Shown: positions 38,701-48,917 of the stretch, one piece after another
How the letters are laid out: each line of letters begins with the position of its first letter
How positions within the stretch are numbered: position 1 is the stretch's first letter
Source: Catenovulum maritimum
GTDB lineage: Bacteria; Pseudomonadota; Gammaproteobacteria; Enterobacterales; Alteromonadaceae
Length of the DNA stretch: 64,000 nt
Direction of reading: 5' to 3'
NCBI RefSeq assembly: GCF_001050375.1
Contig: NZ_KQ130488.1
Location: forward strand, 1-64,000
Notes under the pieces: model-generated
Databases searched by the model: none
Told to the model about the DNA's origin: nothing
Seen by the model: only the letters and a program-made list of their open reading frames with translations
Made by a program: the position numbers and the translations under genes

Positions 38701-40233
38701 TTGCACATGATTATGAGATTCACCACGAACATTATTATCTGCAACGTTCACAGCATAAGTCATATTGGCATTAATAAAGCTATTCGGATTCAAATAATCA
38801 TCAAAACGAACCTCATCAGTACTTCGGCCTGTACTCATTAACCAAGTCACATCCGCAGGAGAAACAGGACGCATATTAAAGTGATAGTTAAATCTATGTT
38901 CATTGGTATCAAAAAAATTAGTGTTAGCAGAGTTACTTGCAGGCATCAAAGAATACTCACGTTGACGACCCATCCCCACTCGCTTGGGCACGCCATCATC
39001 GTATAAATTGAAATTACGCTGCTGAGTTAGCATAAAATCTGAGTGGTTAAGTTGATTATCCAGTACCACCATTTTACCGCGCGTCCATAAGCCCATCATT
39101 GAACGACCTTGGAAGTTAGATCCTTCTTCCATAGAAACGCCATTAAAACGAGGACCACATACCTCACCGGCAACACAAGAAGCTTGAATACCCGTGCGAC
39201 TTCTAAAATCGTTTAAAGAATCAAAGTAACCAGTAAACGCAATATTTGCACCGTCTTTATCCATCCAAGGGTAACTACCAAACTCATAGTTTTCACCGAT
39301 TAAATCACCTTCAGCATCTCGAAATGGCTGCATAGCTAGGCCATAACGAGTATTGATAGTGTCATCATAAGGCGCATGTGCCATTGGACGAATATCACTC
39401 GCTTGCCATTGTCTAACATCGCATGGACCATAAGCCGGATTATCAATATTTTCTGGCACTATATAAGTGATATCAGAATGGCCATTATTGCGTTGGTTAC
39501 CGTTATTATCAAACCATCTATAGTTACTATTATTACCAACACGCATTACCATCATACGACCATCGCTGGTGATGGTTGGCTCAAAAAATGATGCTAAACC
39601 ATTAATCGTTGGTCCAGTAATTTGATTTGTGACTGTGACATCAGCAATTTGTGCATCAACAGTTTTTGGACTTTGTACTCGTACTCGAACATCAATGCCA
39701 TAAATAGTACGCGAGGCACCGTTATTATTACCACTACCTCTGATAAGCGTTAAATCATAGCAATCAAAAACCCCGTTATTTTGTTCTACCCCGTTAGCGT
39801 TACACGCGTAAGGGTTATTACGGCCTGGATTGTCAGGCGCTAAAGTCGCATCACATAAACCAGCATGAGCTTGACCACCACTACCTAAAATTTGGGCAGT
39901 GGGTATAGTCGCTTGATCAGGCGCATCTTGATTAGGAAAAGCAAGAATTTCTGTACCTGCTGCTGAATTCATAAATGGTGTATTCAATTTTTCAGGTACT
40001 AATAAGCGAAATGCTACACGTGCGTCAGTTGTTAAATTTTGTGGTCTATGTGCTACACCAATTCTACCATCGGCGCTCGTTTGTAAAGGTGGGATAGTCG
40101 GAGCAATGTATTGAGGCTCACCTTGAATAGTCTCTTGCATATGTACGTCACGATCTATTGTTGGACGCTCTGGTAATGCGACAGCTTGCGAGCTAGCAAG
40201 TGCGAGCAGCAGTGCTGATTTAATGATCTTCAT
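35776..40233 (-). CDS. Large secreted modular protein: LamG-like domain, c-type heme motif, Big2 domains and repeated beta modules
   Basis: A 1485-aa exported protein (signal peptide cleaved near QAVA-LP). Residues 30-530 are a long domain with propeller-like segments that I cannot name. Residues about 555-720 look like a LamG/concanavalin-type lectin domain (GIHGKGLWLDGQNDGIEF; NAWSHIAFQL). A single c-type heme motif CLSCH (Cys815, Cys818, His819) follows. A Pro/Cys/Gly linker (about 895-920) has the repeat CQPCSPCDPC. The C-terminal third alternates three carbohydrate-binding-like modules with two Big2 domains. Heme attachment, if real, makes it a periplasmic or surface redox/sensor protein. 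A hydrazine-synthase-alpha-like architecture is one untested idea. Confidence 0.75.
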   Translation of the reverse strand: MKIIKSALLLALASSQAVALPERPTIDRDVHMQETIQGEPQYIAPTIPPLQTSADGRIGVAHRPQNLTTDARVAFRLLVPEKLNTPFMNSAAGTEILAFPNQDAPDQATIPTAQILGSGGQAHAGLCDATLAPDNPGRNNPYACNANGVEQNNGVFDCYDLTLIRGSGNNNGASRTIYGIDVRVRVQSPKTVDAQIADVTVTNQITGPTINGLASFFEPTITSDGRMMVMRVGNNSNYRWFDNNGNQRNNGHSDITYIVPENIDNPAYGPCDVRQWQASDIRPMAHAPYDDTINTRYGLAMQPFRDAEGDLIGENYEFGSYPWMDKDGANIAFTGYFDSLNDFRSRTGIQASCVAGEVCGPRFNGVSMEEGSNFQGRSMMGLWTRGKMVVLDNQLNHSDFMLTQQRNFNLYDDGVPKRVGMGRQREYSLMPASNSANTNFFDTNEHRFNYHFNMRPVSPADVTWLMSTGRSTDEVRFDDYLNPNSFINANMTYAVNVADNNVRGESHNHVQNAATGGRPNLNGTIPTNEWIIPDRGRLLENVNNSDARVEPISNGGIHGKGLWLDGQNDGIEFTIAAQNRNVLASNWYYSIFVDPRDTGGTRNLMSFPDGSEIRLRGNDQIVFFNAAGAQLHVITSPIEISANAWSHIAFQLTNGNTDIRTYINGMTIDTFSTANNLALFQLTPGNLLVGQGDATGFRGWIDEFKILAEEVNAEVACNHANGTLTGVTANAENNWQNMAASYPASTHAEITNTLADNNETSYPEYVCYHDYTADYAAHLGNIPNGLVSVRESINFPEGPLLRNHPRPDSSQNAFCLSCHMEPVNERPTLSIAALTLDNSVNAPDDRRRQPMQPDALVFGNIPENWLGQGIPAQAFVAPPQGFNIDNLILPEGEPGNDNDNGGGGCQPCSPCDPCDSDASLPQPGSAEWTTAGNTNVITDNGYNNVAHIDGAGSFNLNLALSGNTQYTLTAMARVANQGESFWLGVTDLVSTTNLGNTPITDTSYQLQTLTFTTANYAGERNHNIFIWNNGGGDYYAYDFDLVGQTIGPVLPTEIELTSPVTDLSLNETAQLNVNLTPNNTTDTSVTYTSSNSALLSVNANGLVTAHATSSTQAVTITATSVAAPELSDSVVINLHPENLIANSGFETNANGWMLNGAASVQNDNGDNVAYVDGAGSFNYNITLAANTQYTLTVNARVGNQGDSFYLGVTDISNAAAPNNLVSTSVTNTGYQTHTLTFTTAGSQRLHNIFIWNNGGGDYYADDFVLVAGEQASLPAQIELTSSQAGLTIGDTLQLNANVTPNNVDDDTVTYTSSNNNIATVNANGVVTAIAEGSVTITATTVNNLSDSVVLDIVTDNLIGNSDFSNGSAGWTLNGAASVQADSGNNVAFVDGAGSFNYNVTLAANTQYTLTVNARVANNGQSFWLGVTNLATGATLDNAQVNNAGGYQLYTLTFTTGNAEQTHNIFMWNNQGGDYYADDFVLIANN
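35779..37460 (-). repeat. Three tandem repeats coding the C-terminal modules
   Basis: Three copies of a roughly 400-bp unit encode modules sharing AHIDGAGSFN/AYVDGAGSFN/AFVDGAGSFN, QYTLT-ARV and HNIFIWNNGGGDYYADDF-like blocks. They are centred near 35980, 36620 and 37270 and separated by Big2-coding segments. DNA identity is high in places (for example around 35797, 36441 and 37112), so slippage or recombination could change copy number. Confidence 0.85.
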
Positions 40234-40246
40234 TAATTTTCCCCAA

Positions 40247-40267
40247 ACTCAACGCGAGTCGTTGAGT
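40247..40267 (-). promoter_or_regulatory. Hairpin next to the ribosome site of the 1485-aa gene
   Basis: ACTCAACG and CGTTGAGT form a perfect 8-bp stem with a 5-nt loop, ending 1-2 bases upstream of the GGGGA Shine-Dalgarno. It could be an operator or a translation-control element. Confidence 0.55.
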
Positions 40268-40346
40268 AATAATTTAATTATGTATTAATGCTTGTTTTAG
40301 ATTTATTTACGTTAATCTGGGGAAGAATATACAAAAAATTTACACT

Positions 40347-40399
40347 CAACACAATAAACCTACATAAACATAACATGTTTATGTAGGTTTGTTGTATTG
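40347..40399. repeat. Near-perfect 25-bp inverted repeat upstream of the 1485-aa gene
   Basis: Arms 40347-40371 and 40375-40399 match at 23 of 25 positions around a 3-nt loop (AAC); the inner 15 bp (AACCTACATAAACAT and complement) are perfect. It lies about 115 bases upstream of the gene. No T run follows in either direction. Confidence 0.85.
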
Positions 40400-40730
40400 G
40401 CATTTTGAGTTATACCTTTGAATTAAAAATAAAAAATGCCGATGTGAATTTTTTACTAAAAAATATGAAGTACAGAATTATCGAGCTAATGCTTAAACAC
40501 AAAAGGTCAATTAACTAAATGAAGACCTTATAGTGCGCAAAATGCTGAATATAAAATATGGTTAGACTCTCTAGAGCATGAGAGAATTGTATTACTTTTA
40601 AGTAAAAAGAGGTTTTTTTATAAGAATTTTTATAAAACGAATGTTTACAACAAATGTAAGTATTTAGGGTATCTAAGATAAATGATAAGCAAGAATGAGT
40701 ATTAGAAATGATTTATTTTGTTAGGACCTA
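40400..40730. other. Non-coding AT-rich stretch between the large gene and tRNA-Trp
   Basis: No open frame with coding character and no recognised RNA. Only A/T runs are seen, which may include the promoter of the 1485-aa gene. Confidence 0.4.
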
Positions 40731-40747
40731 CCAGTATTAGATACTGG
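40731..40747 (-). terminator. Hairpin at the 3' end of tRNA-Trp
   Basis: CCAGTAT and ATACTGG pair around TAG. On the minus strand it begins inside the encoded CCA end, so it may be a processing or termination structure. No T run follows. Confidence 0.45.
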
Positions 40748-40821
40748 CAGGGGCGGAGGGATTCGAACCCCCAACCGTCGGTTTTGGAGACCGCTGTTCT
40801 ACCAATTGGAACTACGCCCCT
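40745..40821 (-). tRNA. tRNA-Trp (anticodon CCA)
   Basis: Minus strand: acceptor stem AGGGGCG/CGCCCCT, D-arm GTTC...GAAC, anticodon loop CTCCAAA with anticodon CCA, T-arm GGGGGTTCGAATCCCTC, discriminator G and encoded CCA. It is 77 nt with the CCA, one base longer in the D-loop than the E. coli tRNA. It stands alone, with its own consensus promoter. Confidence 0.97.
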
Positions 40822-40836
40822 AACGAGTTGTGCTGA

Positions 40837-40864
40837 ATTATACATAGGCTTTTGCGACTGTAAA
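40837..40864 (-). promoter_or_regulatory. Sigma-70 promoter of tRNA-Trp
   Basis: Minus strand TTTACA (40859-40864), 16-bp spacer and TATAAT (40837-40842). Transcription would start about 8 bases before the tRNA 5' end. Confidence 0.85.
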
Positions 40865-40893
40865 GCATAAAATTCAACAATTTAACTGTTTGC

Positions 40894-41739
40894 TTAATTT
40901 ATGTTCGACCTTACTGTTTCAATCACATAATCTAGCTCACCGTCGTCTATTTTCAGAAACTCTAGAATCGGATCTCGGACCGCTTCCCATTCAGGCGAAA
41001 CGTCCTTGCCTTGTTGCAAATCAACAACAATATGCCTTGAAATTTTCAAAATGGCTAACAACCATAAACCAACTTTACTTAATTCAGTTGAGCTAAATAA
41101 TGTGCTGCAATCATGCTGGTAATAAATGACCTCGATTAAATCTTTGGCTAACTTCCATCTCTGACCAAGCAAGGCTCCTATAGTAGTGTGGTTGGTTTGG
41201 CATAATAGATTCTCTTGCTCAAGTAGTTCATCACTCCAACCTTCGGATTCTGCTTGATGCATTATCTTTGCATAATCTTGGAAGTTTAAAAACATCACCG
41301 GAATACCAGCAGCGTGAAACAAGCCTAGCATGTATGCATTGTCACCTAATTGTGGCTTGTCGAGCTGGTTGGATACAAGCGCACAAACATTCGCTATATC
41401 GGTTGAATCCTGCCAAAATTGATTTAGCTCATCGCTGGCAGACATCGCACTTTTAAGCGCGACGGCTTTAACAATCGGAAATACTCGTTTCAGCCCTAGC
41501 ACCATAACGGCTTGGTCAATCGATTTAATTTCTCGAGTTCGTCGAAATGCAGCGGAATTGACCACTTGTAACACAGCGGCTGAAATGCCAATGTCACTTG
41601 CTATCGCTTTAGCTATTTCAGCTACATCCGGTTCAGGTTGTTTTGCTTCTTGACTCACTTTCAGTAAAGCCTCAGGTCGAGGCGGAATAGTGACATCTTG
41701 TAAAATTTTCTTTTCAGCAGCAGTAATACGTATTGCCAT
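40894..41739 (-). CDS. HDOD-domain signalling protein
   Basis: A 281-aa cytoplasmic protein filled by one HDOD domain (residues about 15-215). Features are the opening LPPRPE-like TIPPRPEALLKVSQEA, the mid-domain VVNSAAFRRTREIKSIDQAVMVLGLKRV and YMLGLFHAAGIPVMFL, where an active HD phosphohydrolase would have HD pairs. HDOD proteins are regulatory relatives of HD-GYP enzymes, lacking the metal-binding His/Asp, and act in motility, biofilm or cyclic-di-GMP networks. No partner is adjacent. It lies 83 bases from thiF and is transcribed in the same direction, but I see no sign that it belongs to the thiamine operon. Confidence 0.85.
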   Translation of the reverse strand: MAIRITAAEKKILQDVTIPPRPEALLKVSQEAKQPEPDVAEIAKAIASDIGISAAVLQVVNSAAFRRTREIKSIDQAVMVLGLKRVFPIVKAVALKSAMSASDELNQFWQDSTDIANVCALVSNQLDKPQLGDNAYMLGLFHAAGIPVMFLNFQDYAKIMHQAESEGWSDELLEQENLLCQTNHTTIGALLGQRWKLAKDLIEVIYYQHDCSTLFSSTELSKVGLWLLAILKISRHIVVDLQQGKDVSPEWEAVRDPILEFLKIDDGELDYVIETVRSNIN

Positions 41740-41822
41740 GACACAACCTTAAATTTTATATAATTAACTCATGGTGTTTCTATATTAAAAGATAGCTGAA
41801 AGCACCAAACGATGCGAACACT

Positions 41823-42608
41823 TTATGCCATAGTGGCACAAATTTTACATTCGGGATCGGCAGATAAATTAAATTGGTTGAAACTAAGCTGCCATGCATC
41901 AAAACATAAGAGTTTATTATTGAGATATTCAGCCGGATTTAATAGCAGTTTAATGCATTCTAATGCTTGCATACTCCCCATAATGCCAAGGAGTGGACTT
42001 AGTACACCACTATTACTACAAGTTAAGCCAGCGTCATTATCGGTTAAATCCGGAAATACACAGTGATAACATGGACTAGTCTGCTGTTTATAGTTAAACA
42101 CCATTAATTGACCTTCGCCACGAATTGCTGCGGCCGTTATCAATGGTACTTTTGCATTTACACAAGCTGTATTTACAAAATAACGAGTCTTAGCATTATC
42201 GGTACAGTCTAGAACAGCATCCGCAGCCTTGATTAACGCTGAAAAATTGGCTTTTTCAACTTCGGCAACTATAGCTTGGATTTGAATTTCAGGATTTAAG
42301 GCTTGTAATTGTTGGGCTGCAACTTGCGCCTTTTCTCGTTTTACGTGGTTAGTTTTATATAAAACCTGTCTTTGCAAGTTTGATATTTCAATTTTATCCG
42401 GGTCGATTATGGTTATTTTACCAATCCCGGACGCAGCTAAATACAAGGCGCTCGGGCTGCCTAATCCACCCGCGCCTACTATCACCACATGTGCATTTTT
42501 AAGTTTTAATTGGCCCGACTCACCAACCTTACCTAGTAATAAGTGACGACTATAACGTAAACTTTCTTGACCCGATAAACCTGTTGAGTCAGAACCAATA
42601 TGAGACAT
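41823..42608 (-). CDS. thiF: Sulfur-carrier adenylyltransferase ThiF
   Basis: A 261-aa E1-like enzyme that adenylates the C-terminal glycine of ThiS so that sulfur can be added for thiazole synthesis. It has the nucleotide-binding loop VVIVGAGGLGSPSALYLAASG, the RQVLYKTNHV arginine block, the adenylation Asp in DCTDNAKTRY, and two zinc-binding Cys pairs (CYHC, CKIC). The active-site cysteine region is DAGLTCSNSGVLSPLLGIMGS. MoeB is the close alternative, but the neighbouring thiS and thiG settle it. Confidence 0.93.
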   Translation of the reverse strand: MSHIGSDSTGLSGQESLRYSRHLLLGKVGESGQLKLKNAHVVIVGAGGLGSPSALYLAASGIGKITIIDPDKIEISNLQRQVLYKTNHVKREKAQVAAQQLQALNPEIQIQAIVAEVEKANFSALIKAADAVLDCTDNAKTRYFVNTACVNAKVPLITAAAIRGEGQLMVFNYKQQTSPCYHCVFPDLTDNDAGLTCSNSGVLSPLLGIMGSMQALECIKLLLNPAEYLNNKLLCFDAWQLSFNQFNLSADPECKICATMA

Positions 42609-42610
42609 AG

Positions 42611-44140
42611 TTAAACCATAATTTGATTAAAAGACTGAATTGCACCGACGGGATCTTCCGCTTCCGTAATGGCAGTCACAACAGCAATTGACCCAACCCC
42701 AGTTTGCCAAACTTTTTCAGCTCGCGCTAAATTAATTCCACCTATGGCAACCATAGGTAAATCAGTTTGCAATTTTAAATAACGAGATAAACGTAAAGTA
42801 CCCTGAATTTGACCTGTCATATCTTTGGTTTTGGTCGGGTAAATAGCCCCTACTGCAATATAACTAGGCTTAATTGCCATTGCGCTAAGCAACTCATATT
42901 CACCATGTGTACTTATACCTAATCTTAATCCTGCCTGTTTAATTTGGATCAAATTTGCTGCAGTTAAGTCTTCTTGGCCTAAATGAACCCCATATGCTTT
43001 ATGCTTAATCGCTAATTGCCAGTAGTCATTTATAAACAAACGCGCTTGGTATTTATTACCTAGCTCAATCGCTGCAATAATCTGCTGTTCAACTTCTTCA
43101 AGTGGTAAATTCTTAACTCTTAGCTGCAAGGTTTTAATCCCCTGCTCTAACAAGAATTCAATCCACTTGAGTTCGCCAACGACAGGATAAAGACCTAGCG
43201 ATTGGGTATCACAACTGGCAAAGTCAGAGCTCCACTCGTATTCTTCATCTAAGTCCCAATCTAATTTTTGCGCAATAGGTGAGTTAGCGAGTATCACTTC
43301 TGGGTAATACTTTTTCTCTAGCGGCCAAGGCCCCTGCCAAATTGGACCATAAACACCATCAAATTTAGCCGATTCAACTAAGCCTTGGTTAATATAAGCT
43401 TTTGCGACTGTAATTGCATCGCGCAATAAATAGCCTTGTGCCAAACAAGCAGCAACCGCAGATGCATAAGTACAGCCACTGCCATGGCTATGTTCAGTAT
43501 CAATTCTTTCTGACGCTAACCAATAAGCTTGGTCACCATTATTAGCAAGATCAACACTATAATCTTCATTTATATCAACATGGCCGCCTTTTAAAATAAC
43601 AGCGCCAATGCCCATAGCCAGCAACTCATTAGTGGCATCCAACATACTCTGCCAGCTAATAATATAAACCCCAGAAAGGCGCTGCGCTTCATTTGCATTA
43701 GGCGTTAAAACATCAACAAGTGGGAATAATTTAGTTTTTATGGTCTCTGTTATATCTTCTTCGGTTAAACCGCCACCAGCAGACGAAATAGCAACAGGAT
43801 CATAAACCACAACAGGCGCATGTTCCCATTCGCTTTGACAACGCAAAATCCAATCGGCAACTGCTTCTACTTGCCTTTTATTGGCCAGCATACCAATTTT
43901 TATCACTTTAGCTGGTTTATGTTGCTGTAACGAGTGTAGTTGAGACCATAAAACATCCTCACTCACAGCATTTATTTCTTGTACACCCAAGTTATTTTGA
44001 GCCGTATTAGCGGTAATAATAGAGCAAACTTCGCAGCCTAGGTTATGTGCTGTTTTGATATCAGCTTGAATCCCAGCTCCACCACTACAATCTGATCCTG
44101 CAATTGTCCATACTACAGGTTTAGTATTCACTTCTGACAT
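42611..44140 (-). CDS. thiDE: Bifunctional ThiD-ThiE: HMP-P kinase / thiamine-phosphate synthase
   Basis: A 509-aa fusion. Residues 1-270 are the ribokinase-like ThiD ([41 protein letters not shown]), which phosphorylates hydroxymethylpyrimidine phosphate. Residues about 305-505 are the TIM-barrel ThiE ([54 protein letters not shown]), which joins the pyrimidine and thiazole halves. Fusing the two consecutive steps is known in several marine gammaproteobacteria. It is 2 bases from thiF and 128 from thiG. Confidence 0.95.
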   Translation of the reverse strand: MSEVNTKPVVWTIAGSDCSGGAGIQADIKTAHNLGCEVCSIITANTAQNNLGVQEINAVSEDVLWSQLHSLQQHKPAKVIKIGMLANKRQVEAVADWILRCQSEWEHAPVVVYDPVAISSAGGGLTEEDITETIKTKLFPLVDVLTPNANEAQRLSGVYIISWQSMLDATNELLAMGIGAVILKGGHVDINEDYSVDLANNGDQAYWLASERIDTEHSHGSGCTYASAVAACLAQGYLLRDAITVAKAYINQGLVESAKFDGVYGPIWQGPWPLEKKYYPEVILANSPIAQKLDWDLDEEYEWSSDFASCDTQSLGLYPVVGELKWIEFLLEQGIKTLQLRVKNLPLEEVEQQIIAAIELGNKYQARLFINDYWQLAIKHKAYGVHLGQEDLTAANLIQIKQAGLRLGISTHGEYELLSAMAIKPSYIAVGAIYPTKTKDMTGQIQGTLRLSRYLKLQTDLPMVAIGGINLARAEKVWQTGVGSIAVVTAITEAEDPVGAIQSFNQIMV

Positions 44141-44268
44141 TGAGTTATTTTCTCGAGTTGATTTTTGCGCTAGTTTGAAATTAGACTAAGAACCCCCTTC
44201 AAATTCAGAGGGGATTTTAATAACAGCTTGGTTTTTTCAGCCGCTATATAAAACTTAAGAAAAACTGA

Positions 44269-45081
44269 CTAGCTATTTTCTTGATGCCAAAAAGGCATAC
44301 CTAAGGTTGGCGTACTTGGATTAGCGACATCTTTCTCCGGCATGCTTCCAGCCATATAACCATAACGACCCGCTTCAACCGCAGCCTTAAATGCTTTTGC
44401 CATTAATACAGGATCTTGCGCTTGGGCGACTGCCGAATTTAATAAGACCGCATCATAACCTAACTCTAAAGCCTGCACAGCATGAGATGGCATGCCTAAA
44501 CCAGCATCAACAATTAAAGTCGTTTGCGGAAATCTGTGACGAATAGCGCTCAGTGCATAAGGGTTAAGCAGACCTTTTCCTGTACCAATTGGTGCACCCC
44601 ATGGCATTAAAACTTCGCAGCCTAATTCCACTAAATGACGACAGATAACTAAATCATCTGTGCAATATGGCAAGACCTTAAATCCATCATTAATTAAAAT
44701 TTCTGTCGCTTTGACTAAATCAATCGGATCCGGTTGTAAATTATATTCATCACCAACCAGTTCTAATTTAACCCAATCTGTTTCAAAAATTTCTCGCGAC
44801 ATTTGCGCTAAGGTCACAGCTTCTTGAATTGAATGGCAACCAGCTGTGTTAGGTAAAATCTTCATACCTAAATCTTTAATGTGCTGCCAAAATGCATTAC
44901 CCCCACCAGATTCAGGTGACTGACGACGCAAAGACAAAGTAACAACTTCTGCACCTGAGGATTTAATCGAATCTTCCATAATGCTAGGTGAAGGATACAA
45001 AGCACTACCAATTAATAATCGGCTTGAAATTTCAGTGCCATATATATTCCAAGTATCTTGCTTATTTTGCACATCAGACAT
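44269..45081 (-). CDS. thiG: Thiazole synthase ThiG
   Basis: A 270-aa TIM-barrel enzyme that condenses dehydroglycine, DXP and ThiS-carried sulfur into the thiazole. Motifs seen are [46 protein letters not shown] and the phosphate site [24 protein letters not shown]. It follows thiS at 2 bases. Confidence 0.97.
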   Translation of the reverse strand: MSDVQNKQDTWNIYGTEISSRLLIGSALYPSPSIMEDSIKSSGAEVVTLSLRRQSPESGGGNAFWQHIKDLGMKILPNTAGCHSIQEAVTLAQMSREIFETDWVKLELVGDEYNLQPDPIDLVKATEILINDGFKVLPYCTDDLVICRHLVELGCEVLMPWGAPIGTGKGLLNPYALSAIRHRFPQTTLIVDAGLGMPSHAVQALELGYDAVLLNSAVAQAQDPVLMAKAFKAAVEAGRYGYMAGSMPEKDVANPSTPTLGMPFWHQENS

Positions 45082-45083
45082 AA

Positions 45084-45281
45084 CTAACCGCCTTGAACTG
45101 GTGATAAAACATCGATTAAATCGCCCTCGTCAACAAGATACTTATCATGTTGACTTTTAGGCACAAATTGACCATTCACTGCTAGAGCAAAAGGTGCAGT
45201 TGCACCAAATTGTTTAACTAATGTAATTAAGGATTTTTCACCTTGGGTATCAATTAACTGACCATTAATTTTAATATTCAT
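45084..45281 (-). CDS. thiS: Sulfur carrier protein ThiS
   Basis: A 65-aa ubiquitin-fold protein. The C-terminal SPVQGG ends in the Gly-Gly that ThiF adenylates and that then carries the thiocarboxylate sulfur. Central [28 protein letters not shown] is typical. It sits between thiO and thiG. Confidence 0.96.
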   Translation of the reverse strand: MNIKINGQLIDTQGEKSLITLVKQFGATAPFALAVNGQFVPKSQHDKYLVDEGDLIDVLSPVQGG

Positions 45282-45310
45282 ATTGATAGAATCTGTCTTG
45301 TATTTTTATC

Positions 45311-46405
45311 TTAAATGATTGCTTCAAGTACATTGAGTTCTTTCACCACATTGCGGTTTAATTCAACTACATGCGTAAAGTAACTGTGACTTAACTGGTT
45401 AGCTTGATTAAATAAAGTAAGCGCTTGTTCAACAATAGCTGGTGCTAGTAAATATCCGTGCCGATATAATCCATTTAATCTAATCGTGTTACCCTCTAAA
45501 TAAACCTTAGGTTCATTATCAGGTAAACTAGGTCTCAAGCCACTTTCTAGTTCTAATATTTCAGCTTCGGCAAAACCAGTATGTACGCTATACGCCGCAG
45601 ATAATAATTCTAAAGCGGAACGAACAGTTACCGGCTTATCGCTTTCCGATTCAATTTCTGTTGCACCAATCACATACTGATTATTTGGTTTAGGTGCGAT
45701 ATAAATAGGGTATCTTGGGTGCATTAACCTAACAGGCCGAGTTAAATTAACCTGAGGCGCATAAACTCGAGCAACTTCGCCTCTAACACCTCGTAGCGAT
45801 TTAATCTGGGGTTTAGCCCCTATGCCGCGACAGTCAAAAATCCAGTCATAATCAATTTTTGCGCCACTCGCAGTCAGGGTATTACCATCAATTTCAACAT
45901 GGGTGTTGGCAAAAACTTCAACTTGGCTCGCCATGATCTGCTGGTTTAACGCAATATATAAAGCGCGATTGTCGAGTTGACCTTCAGTTGGTAAATATAA
46001 ACCCTGATGAAAACGACCTGCAATTTCAGGTTCTAAATCGGTAATTTGACGACTAGTAACAAATTCAAAATTTTTCGCTTTTAGTCGCTGAGAAAAACTA
46101 TGTAAGTCGCCTCTATCTTGGTTATGCGCCAAAATAAGACTACCCGTTTGTTGATAAAAAACTGCATGAGGTAATTTTTTAAGTATTTCGGGCCAGAGTG
46201 TCATGGAATGACAACCTAGTTCAACAACCAACTCACTAGAAATAACGGACTCGGCTGTAGGTGCCAGCATAGCAGCGGCAATATAACCGGCACTTTTGTC
46301 AGCTTTTAAACTCGTTTGTTCATATAAATCGACTTGATGAAATCGACTTAATTGAACTGCTAACAACTTTCCTAATAACCCAGCGCCGACGACTGCAAGT
46401 TTCAT
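45311..46405 (-). CDS. thiO: Glycine oxidase ThiO
   Basis: A 364-aa FAD-dependent amine oxidase that makes the dehydroglycine needed by ThiG. The N-terminal dinucleotide loop is VVGAGLLGKLLAVQLSRF, the DYDWIFDCRGIGAKP block is in the middle, and YVIGATEIESE and RLNGLYRHGYLLAPAI close the substrate site. Its presence in place of ThiH points to the oxygen-dependent thiazole branch. Confidence 0.92.
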   Translation of the reverse strand: MKLAVVGAGLLGKLLAVQLSRFHQVDLYEQTSLKADKSAGYIAAAMLAPTAESVISSELVVELGCHSMTLWPEILKKLPHAVFYQQTGSLILAHNQDRGDLHSFSQRLKAKNFEFVTSRQITDLEPEIAGRFHQGLYLPTEGQLDNRALYIALNQQIMASQVEVFANTHVEIDGNTLTASGAKIDYDWIFDCRGIGAKPQIKSLRGVRGEVARVYAPQVNLTRPVRLMHPRYPIYIAPKPNNQYVIGATEIESESDKPVTVRSALELLSAAYSVHTGFAEAEILELESGLRPSLPDNEPKVYLEGNTIRLNGLYRHGYLLAPAIVEQALTLFNQANQLSHSYFTHVVELNRNVVKELNVLEAII

Positions 46406-46491
46406 TTGTTTACCTCAAAGTTAACCTAGGGCGCTAAATTAACTTAAATACTCTGCTAATTATTTGATCATAAACAATAAGCTTAAATAAA

Positions 46492-46526
46492 AGTTCAAGC
46501 TTGATTAATTCAATCAAGCTTGAACT
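46492..46526 (-). terminator. 15-bp hairpin with T-rich tail between thiC and thiO
   Basis: Arms AGTTCAAGCTTGATT (46492-46506) and AATCAAGCTTGAACT (46512-46526) are perfect, loop AATTC. On the minus strand the stem runs into TTTTATTT, so it looks like a terminator or partial attenuator that sets thiC above the rest of the operon. Confidence 0.8.
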
Positions 46527-46547
46527 GAGCGCTCAAAAAAGCGTTCT

Positions 46548-48572
<2,025 letters not shown>

Positions 48573-48612
48573 TTAAGCTTAAATCGTTTTTAGCAGAGAA
48601 CATTTAGATGTT

Positions 48613-48702
48613 TACTCTTGTTTCCTACGCTGGTTTTACCCAGATCAGGTTCGACGGATCCCACTTACGCGATCTCAGCCCTACGGCACTCCGACAAGTT
48701 TC
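48613..48702 (-). promoter_or_regulatory. TPP riboswitch (THI box) upstream of thiC
   Basis: Minus strand: P1 arm CTTGTCGGAGTGCC, the CTGAGATCGC pyrimidine-sensing block, GGATCCGTCGAACCTGATC and the closing CCAGCGTAGGAAACAAGAG, in the canonical order. The 5' CTTGT and 3' ACAAG ends close the helix. It lies about 150 bases before thiC, with room for an expression platform. When TPP is bound it should switch off the operon. Confidence 0.97.
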
Positions 48703-48917
48703 GAGCAAAGTATATCGATTTCGCAAAAATTTAAAAGCATTAAATCAATTATAAGTCTTTATTTGATTAAGCCTGCAAGCTAGATATTTGCTCAAAATGT
48801 CTAAAATAGCGTTAAAAAATAATTTATTAGACATGAGTTAACTTGTAATTCTGATAGATTAAATTAATAATCCTTTAATGGACTTAAAATTAAAATGACA
48901 ACCATCTAGCAATCTAA
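48703..48917. other. Divergent intergenic region, no gene seen
   Basis: AT-rich region between the thiC riboswitch and the receiver-TPR gene. It must hold promoters for both directions, but none is clear enough to call. Confidence 0.4.

Noticed and set aside
40569-40620. A short leader gene with stop-rich frames between the large gene and tRNA-Trp
   Set aside because: No frame in this stretch has a start, ribosome site and coding-like length.
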